The notes under the pieces are model-generated. The model worked only from the letters and a program-made list of their open reading frames with translations. It did not search any database and was not told the origin of the DNA. The translations under genes were made by a program, and so were the position numbers. Below are positions 58,274-64,000 of a stretch of DNA of 64,000 nucleotides, piece by piece (the first letter of the stretch is position 1; each line of letters starts with the position of its first letter). Source of the stretch: Parasponia andersonii (lineage: Eukaryota > Streptophyta > Magnoliopsida > Rosales > Cannabaceae); assembly GCA_002914805.1 (NCBI GenBank), contig JXTB01000399.1, forward strand, positions 248,928 to 312,927. Reading direction: 5' to 3'.

Positions 58274-60823
58274 ATGCCGCGTGGAGCAAGTGTTCCCGCC
58301 AGGACGCGTGTCGTAGCCGGATTCGCTGTGGCTTTCATCTTCCTCACAGTCGTCGCACGGTGCTCAACCAATGATTCCGAGGTAACGAACCAAAATCTCC
58401 TCCCTTGATTTCCTGTTTGGAAGCATAGAAAATGCGGAAGAAAATGAACACTGAAATCTTATTGGATCTAAAATCCTCTACCTTTTTCTTTCTCTCCTCT
58501 TTTTTTTTTTTTAATGGAAAATTGATATTTTGCGCTAAAAGTAAGAAAAGGAAAGCCACTTATTGTCGTATTTGGATTGTTCAGGTCAGATGCAGCAAAA
58601 CCTGCGTTGCACAGAATTGCAATTGTAAGTATTTGTGTTTATTTCTTTTGAATTTGATTAATTTGTGGTTAATTCTCACTTCTTTAGAAAATTAATTAAT
58701 TTTTTTTTTACGTAATTATTGTTTGTGCATTTTTTATTTAGCGGTTGGGATTCGATACGGGAAGTACTGCGGAGTAGGGTGGACTGGCTGCCCTGGAGAG
58801 AAACCCTGCGATGATCTGGATGCTTGTTGCAAAATTCACGATGAATGTGTCACCGTAAAAGGTTTTAATTTTATTTTACAATTAATTTATTTTCTTTATT
58901 GTCATTGATTGATTTACTTGAGGAAATCCCGATGGGGAGAAAAACGACAATAACTCAAACGACAAATGTCTCACAACGTTACGTGGTTTGGTAATTTTGG
59001 AGCAAAAGTCGTAGAAATTCTAGTTTCGGTGGGCTCATTTATTGAAGTTTGCTTTTTCTCTTAATGTGGAGTTTTTTTATTTCAGTTTATAGCTTCCTTA
59101 AATTTATTTGTTTTTGTCTAGGTACATGGACTATTAGATAAGTATTTAGTGGAATTAATTAGTCTTTTAATTGATATATATTGAATGAGTGGACCTCTTG
59201 AATGAAAGAAAGAAAATTGGATTATTAACTTTCTTATATTAATATATAAATGATTAAAGGAGGTTAAAAAACAAATATTGTCATTGCTAACTTTATCAAT
59301 CCGTAATAGACTTGAGTCAGTCTCATTCCTAGCCAAATCCTTCTCTTTACTATTATAGTTCATTTGCTTTAAGTAGTTATTTATAATAATATTATATATA
59401 CAAGTAAAAAACTTTCTTTCCTGATGTCACGACAAGGTTGACAGGCCCTATGATTTTCTTTAGTTTTTTTTTTTCCCCTTTCCTCTTGCCTTTTCAATCT
59501 GTTTATGGCTGCATTAATATATATATATATATATATATATAGAGTGGGTTGGGTTGTACATATTTGATAAATTTATATCGTGCCTTGGCTTTGCTTAAAA
59601 TATGGTTGGGCTGGCCTAATCTATATTTTGATTAAGGGACTTGGCACATCTCACAAGTTTAGATCATATTTTATGCAGAACTAAGTCGGTGTGTCTAAGT
59701 AAATTGTGCCTGTGTGAGCCGAAGACCTAATTTCATTGTTATTATATACTTTAAAATATTAAATATGTACCTAAAATCTATTCATATTCTTTTAAAATTT
59801 GAATAAAGTGAAAATAAATAAAAATTAGTAAATAAATAACGTTAAAAATATATAATTGAAAATATTTAATTAATATTTTTTAAAATTTTAATTAAAAAAT
59901 ATATTTAAAATTATATATAAAAGACTAAATGTGGGCCTAATGTAATAGATTGATCCAAGCTCACGTGATATTAGGGCTGATAATTCGTGTTATCGTGTTG
60001 TGTTCGAGTCGACACGATTACGACATGATACGATAACACCTAATTCGAACACGACACGATTAATAAACGTGTCAAAAATTTAAACCCGAACATGACACGA
60101 TTAATACACGTGCAACACGACACGATACATGTAACCCGTTTAATAATCGTGTCATGTGTCGTATTATGATCCGTTTGATACGATTATTCAAAATTGATAT
60201 GATTATTCTAATTTAACACAATCATACACTACTTAATTTAATTTTACTCCTATAAATATGCTTAGAATTAATCAAAATCACGTTTAATATATTAAAATAT
60301 TAATAAATGTGTCGTATTAGTGTTGTATTGATACGATTAAAAACAACGCGTTTAATTAAATGGATTATACATGTCATTTTCAGATTAAGCAGATTGACTC
60401 GAAATTTACCAGTTTATTATACGTATTACACGTGTCAATTTTCACCTAGACTTATTTATTTCGTGTCATTTTCGAGTCGTATCGTCACGGTGCATAAAAA
60501 ATTATCACCCCTACATAATATGGGTTTGGGCCAAATCAGCACCGTGTTTTTCTTCAAAATATGTCCAACTCAAAAATTTTACTTAATATCTTTCTCTTTT
60601 AGCTCAAATGGATAATTATTTTCTGTATTAATTGGTTCTTACAGGTTTGACAAATATAATATGCCATGAGAAGTTCAAGAGCTGCATAAAGAAAGTACAG
60701 AAGTCTGGCAAAGCCGGATTTTCGCGGGACTGCCCGTATGAGACAGTTGTGCCAACTATGGTACAGGGTATGGATTTTGCCATCTTACTAAGTCAATTTG
60801 ATAACTCCAAGGCTGAACTGTGA
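58274..60823 (+). CDS. secretory phospholipase A2 (plant sPLA2, beta/gamma-like)
   Basis: Ca2+-dependent lipase that releases sn-2 fatty acids from phospholipids, acting in the secretory system. Exons 58274-58381, 58585-58624, 58742-58861, 60645-60823, all GT-AG and in frame; 148 aa. Visible: basic N-terminus, hydrophobic signal core VVAGFAVAFIFLTVVA (about 13-28), calcium loop YGKYCGVGWTGCPGEKPCDD (55-74) and active-site DACCKIHDEC with His82/Asp83. The product has 12 cysteines after the signal peptide (39, 43, 48, 59, 66, 72, 78, 79, 85, 96, 103, 119), the number typical of plant sPLA2. It ends KAEL, similar to the ER-retrieval-like tails known in the beta/gamma group. Intron 3 (1.8 kb) holds a hAT-like MITE and a TA microsatellite. 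Confidence 0.95.
59972..60513. mobile_element. hAT-like MITE rich in CGTGTCG/ACACGA words, in PLA2 intron 3
   Basis: 542 bp. Left end TAGGGCTGATAATTCGTG; reversed right end TAGGGGTGATAATTTTTT. The flanks CGTGATAT (59964-59971) and CATAATAT (60514-60521) agree at 6 of 8 positions, fitting an aged 8 bp hAT duplication. The interior is full of ACACGAT, CGTGTC and GACACGATT words in both directions, the pattern of a widespread dicot MITE family. It ends about 130 bp before the last PLA2 exon. Confidence 0.78.
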
Positions 60824-62740
60824 TTAAACAAAACCAAGCTTTACAGACACTGAACCCATTTAAGCTCCCAATTCCCAAATGGTTTGGAATAGCGAAGAAA
60901 AAGAAGACAATGTGGAAAGTCACTTATTTGAAATGAAAATTTTGTGATCCCATTTAATTTTGTAATATGATTCTGGTTTAGATAGAAATCTTAGAAAGTT
61001 TCTCCTAAATATGCAAATATGATTCTGGTTTATAATAGTCTCATAATTTGCTAGAAAGAAGAGTTGCTTTGAAAATATTGAGGAGAATGTTCATAGGGTG
61101 ACCTAAAAAATATTCCTTTACGAGTAAGATTCAAGGAAATAATATGACTACTTCCAGTATAATGGTTTGCTGTGATGTAAATTTCGCATTTTATACATTA
61201 TAATTTCACAGCATCCTCCTTATTATTATTATTATTTTAATGAAGATGACCGGCCTTTTTGGTTTTTGACCTTTATAAGGGCATGTTGTGTATATGAGGA
61301 GTTTCTTTTCTTGAATAAGATAACATGGTTTATTTTCCTTTTTTCCGTAAGTATTAAGGAGTCCCCACTATTTGAATAACCATGTTTTAGTTCATGGTAT
61401 TTCCTATTATAATGTCAATTTGGGATTTTTATAAAGGGAGAAGTGGACTCCTAAGTCCCAACAAAGAATTAGATTTATAACAAGTCACTGACTTTTATAA
61501 AGCTTAGACTATGTCTTATGTCCTAATGGTCTCTACTCTTTATGGTCTTTGGGATGAAAACGACGTGAAACGTGTGCGACATGAATGTCATGACATGGTT
61601 ACTCTTTCAACGATAGTAACGGCTGAAAGCTGAAATTAATGATTGGCCTGTGTGAATTGGTTAATCTTTGCCACAATCTTAACGCGTAGAAGACATCATA
61701 TGGGCTTAAAGGCTCGTATATGAAGATTTTCAAGACAAGCCACACTAATTTCACGCGAGGAAGTTTCTTTGTGTAAAACATGGATATTTTTGTTCTAATT
61801 GAGGGGCAAAGCTAGGAAGTTAATTCATATGGTGTAAAAATCAAAAGTGTTTTAATTGTACGGAAGACTTAATTCAAAATTTGAAGGACAAGCATAAAAT
61901 TTATTACATTTAGAAGACACATACTAAATTTGAAGAAGAGAAAGACTAGTTTTGAAAAAGAAAATTTACACGCTACTTACAAGAAAAAATAAAATTCACA
62001 ATTGCCCCGTGTGGGGTTCATGTAGCTCCGCTCATTGTTAAAATGGATATTTTTGTTGTGATTGTTGGCTTTCTTTTTTGGGTTTGAATGGTTGTCCTTT
62101 TTCCAGATAGGAAAATTGATTGGTCATTAGCTCAACTTCCCCTAATTATGACCCTTTAATTTAAGATCGCAGACCATATAGTCCTATTTTGTTTCCGCGT
62201 TTATGATTCCTCGAATAGAAGCATCTATTTTGTTTCATGAAGATTTTCCCAACAGAATTATAGACCAAATTTTATGATGTTGACAAAATTGGAAGATTGA
62301 ACCATTAAAAAGTTGAAAACCCTATTTTAGCCTCATACTCATCATTTTCAAATGACTTCGCATATAGCAATATAAAAACATAAAAAATAAAAAATAAAAT
62401 TCCTGATTGCCCATTATTTTTTTTGATTAAAAAACCAATTGCCCATGGAGTACCTCGCCAGGTTTGCCTGTAAGTCTAGAATATATATCCTATGTTTTCT
62501 ACTTTCTGTTTTTTAAATATAAGCCATAAGTGGCCAAGAGCTTCACATTATGAAATTGTTCCCTTTTTTTTTTCCTTGTTTAATTGTTCCTTTGTGACTC
62601 ACCCAATGCTATATACTATAAAGTCAAAATGTTCTATATCAGATTCCTAAGGTTTTAAAAATGTAACTAGTTTTGATAACAATATTAAAGAAATTATCAG
62701 TTAGTAGTTCTTTTTTTCCTCCTTAGTATATGAATTTGAT
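60824..62740. other. 3' UTR of PLA2 and intergenic DNA
   Basis: The PLA2 3' UTR occupies the first few hundred bases. The rest is AT-rich and without recognisable gene. Ends at the LTR of the next retrotransposon. Confidence 0.55.
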
Positions 62741-63509
62741 TGTGTTATGCGGTTTAAAATCCTAAGGTCGCATAAGTTTTATATGCGACCTCCTCTAAGA
62801 AGGATATATGCGACCTCCTCCGTGATGCTTATATGCGACCTCTTCTGCAGGTTTTTGTGCGACCTTCTCCGTCCAGTTTTCCTTAACAAACAGGAAACCT
62901 ATAGGAAAAGGGAAACACGAAAACACTATAAAGGAAACCTACAAGAAGAGGGAAATAGGTAAATGCTGTGGAAGAAACCTGCAAGGAAAGGGAAACTGAA
63001 GACTCCTATTTGCGATGAACTAAGTTATCCTTTTCGAGTAGTTATCCAATTGTATTGTTTATAATTAACTAGTTATCCGTTTACTTAATTGGATAATTAC
63101 CCAATTGTATAGTTACCCGTTTATTCAATTAGGATCCTAGAGACATAAGGAACCTAGGGGGATAAGGTCACTACAATCTATATAAAGGGGGCTCTATGTT
63201 CCGAAGAGATCATCACAAATTCTGGGCAGAAACAAGTCACAGAAAATAGAAGTCAGAGCAAATACACGCTTAGGGTATTCCAAACTTTGGGTAATCTAAG
63301 TCTTTAATATTCTTCAATAGCTTTCGAGTATTGTACCCTTGAATATTCATCATTATAGTAAAAAAACAGTGGACGTAGGCTCATCTTTTTCGGGGCTGAA
63401 CCACTATAAATCCCTCTCTCCTTATTTGCTTTGATTATTTACTTCAATTTACACAAGCCACATCTCTTAATTATTTATAAATTTATTGTTGATAAAACCT
63501 CCATCAACA
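62741..63509 (+). repeat. 5' LTR of the gypsy element
   Basis: Begins TGTGTTATGCGG (start approximate) and ends CCATCAACA. It has a TATA box, CTATATAAAGG, at about 63179. Near its start are four TGCGACCT repeats, listed separately. Confidence 0.7.
62780..62872 (+). repeat. four TATGCGACCTCCTC repeats in the LTR U3
   Basis: Copies of ATGCGACCTCCTC or close variants at about 62782, 62807, 62832 and 62857, roughly every 25 bases, and an inverted AGGTCGCAT at 62766. Repeated U3 words of this kind often act as enhancer-type binding sites; the function here is inferred only. Confidence 0.7.
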
Positions 63510-63570
63510 ATTGGCGCTAGAAGGAGGGCTATTCCGGCAGAAATCTTTGTCAAATTCCACCTTTTCGATA

Positions 63571-64000
63571 ATGGCAAACACCAGAAACACCACCAGAGCC
63601 GCCGGGACTAGCCAAAATCAACCTCAGAGTACTGCTGCTACACAGGCAGACCCCGCTCCAGAACAGCCTACTATGACGGCAATAGAGGACCTATCTTGAA
63701 GACAGGATCGCATGGAGGAAACGCTCGTGAACCTCCAGCAAGTCACTAACCAGATCAACGACACTCTGCGACGACTTGCTGAAGGGCAGATGGTGACTCC
63801 ACCACAACATGAACGTCCCAAAGAGCGTCCTGCTCAATTACCTGCGAAGGGAGTACAGATTCTCGAGACAAGAAGGCGCGACCAGCCAAGAACTCAGCAG
63901 GAGCGTCGTGAAGAACGTACCTCCAAAGGAAAAGGCAAGGTCGCAGACTTGCCTCTAGAGTCTCGTACGGAGAGTTCGAGTACGAACCGAGGTCGTACAC
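63571..64000 (+). pseudogene. gypsy gag, N-terminal part, with nonsense codon
   Basis: Opens at ATG 63571 (MANTRNTTRAAGTSQNQPQ...), 60 bases after the PBS. An in-frame TGA at 63697-63699 interrupts it after residue 42; beyond that the same frame stays open to the window end (RQDRMEETLVNLQQVTNQIN..., then a basic, charged stretch). The upstream half is Ala/Gln/Pro-rich, as in many gag leaders. Either this copy is damaged or the TGA replaces an Arg/Trp codon. Confidence 0.72.

Larger units (their letters stand above)
62741..64000 (+). mobile_element. Ty3/gypsy LTR retrotransposon, 5' part, cut by the window end
   Basis: LTR (about 62741-63509) followed by a PBS-like ATTGGCGCTAGAAGGAGGGC and a gag frame that runs to the end of the window. 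TTGGCGC-type sites are usual for plant Ty3/gypsy elements of the Tat/Athila side, but the lineage cannot be fixed without pol. Confidence 0.8.

Noticed and set aside
1-64000. tRNA, rRNA or other structural RNA genes
   Set aside because: I looked for conserved tRNA box sequences and rRNA-like GC-rich blocks and saw none that I could support; the Met-tRNA match at 14331 is a retrotransposon primer site.

Overview
This is a 64 kb piece of an AT-rich flowering-plant nuclear genome, almost certainly a eudicot. The genes are split by GT-AG introns, retrotransposons and non-autonomous DNA transposons fill most of the space between them, and all four intact proteins are plant-type. I could not place the species. 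The sequence carries a 954-base N gap (3339-4292) and one isolated N (6286).

Four complete nuclear genes are present, and every predicted exon joins in frame. (1) 19031-25472, minus: a 16-exon Xaa-Pro dipeptidase (prolidase), 502 aa, with all five metal ligands. (2) 39473-41157, plus: a 3-exon ACC synthase of the short C-terminus (type III, ACS7-like) class, 441 aa. (3) 53955-54570, plus: mitochondrial ATP synthase subunit g, 122 aa, probably with a leader intron. (4) 58274-60823, plus: a 4-exon secretory phospholipase A2, 148 aa, with 12 cysteines and a KAEL C-terminus. The four do not form a pathway. What links them is position: from memory, Arabidopsis keeps overlapping subsets of the same set at several duplicated loci, so the window looks like a less fractionated version of one ancestral block.

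Layout: 1-2271 is AT-rich with a small MITE. 2272-15190 is one minus-strand LINE (LINE-A) broken by two later LTR elements: a Ty3-type LTR locus with assembly problems (3002-6345) and a nearly complete but dead Ty1/copia element (9697-14933). 15191-19030 is AT-rich and holds a 1.36 kb long-inverted-repeat element. The prolidase gene follows, then a second decayed LINE (LINE-B, 26045-30990). 31-39 kb and 41-53 kb are AT-rich intergenic DNA with several small repeat families. The right end contains the ATP synthase g and PLA2 genes, two further non-autonomous elements, and the start of a Ty3/gypsy element that runs off the window.

I found no new enzymatic or defence system. The observations most worth following are the four-gene synteny block, a MITE family whose three copies all lie in TA microsatellites, a roughly 30 bp retroposition scar with a perfect 9 bp target duplication, two Mutator-like elements recognised by 9 bp duplications, and the inverted LTR arrangement at 3-6.3 kb, which is probably a misassembly.
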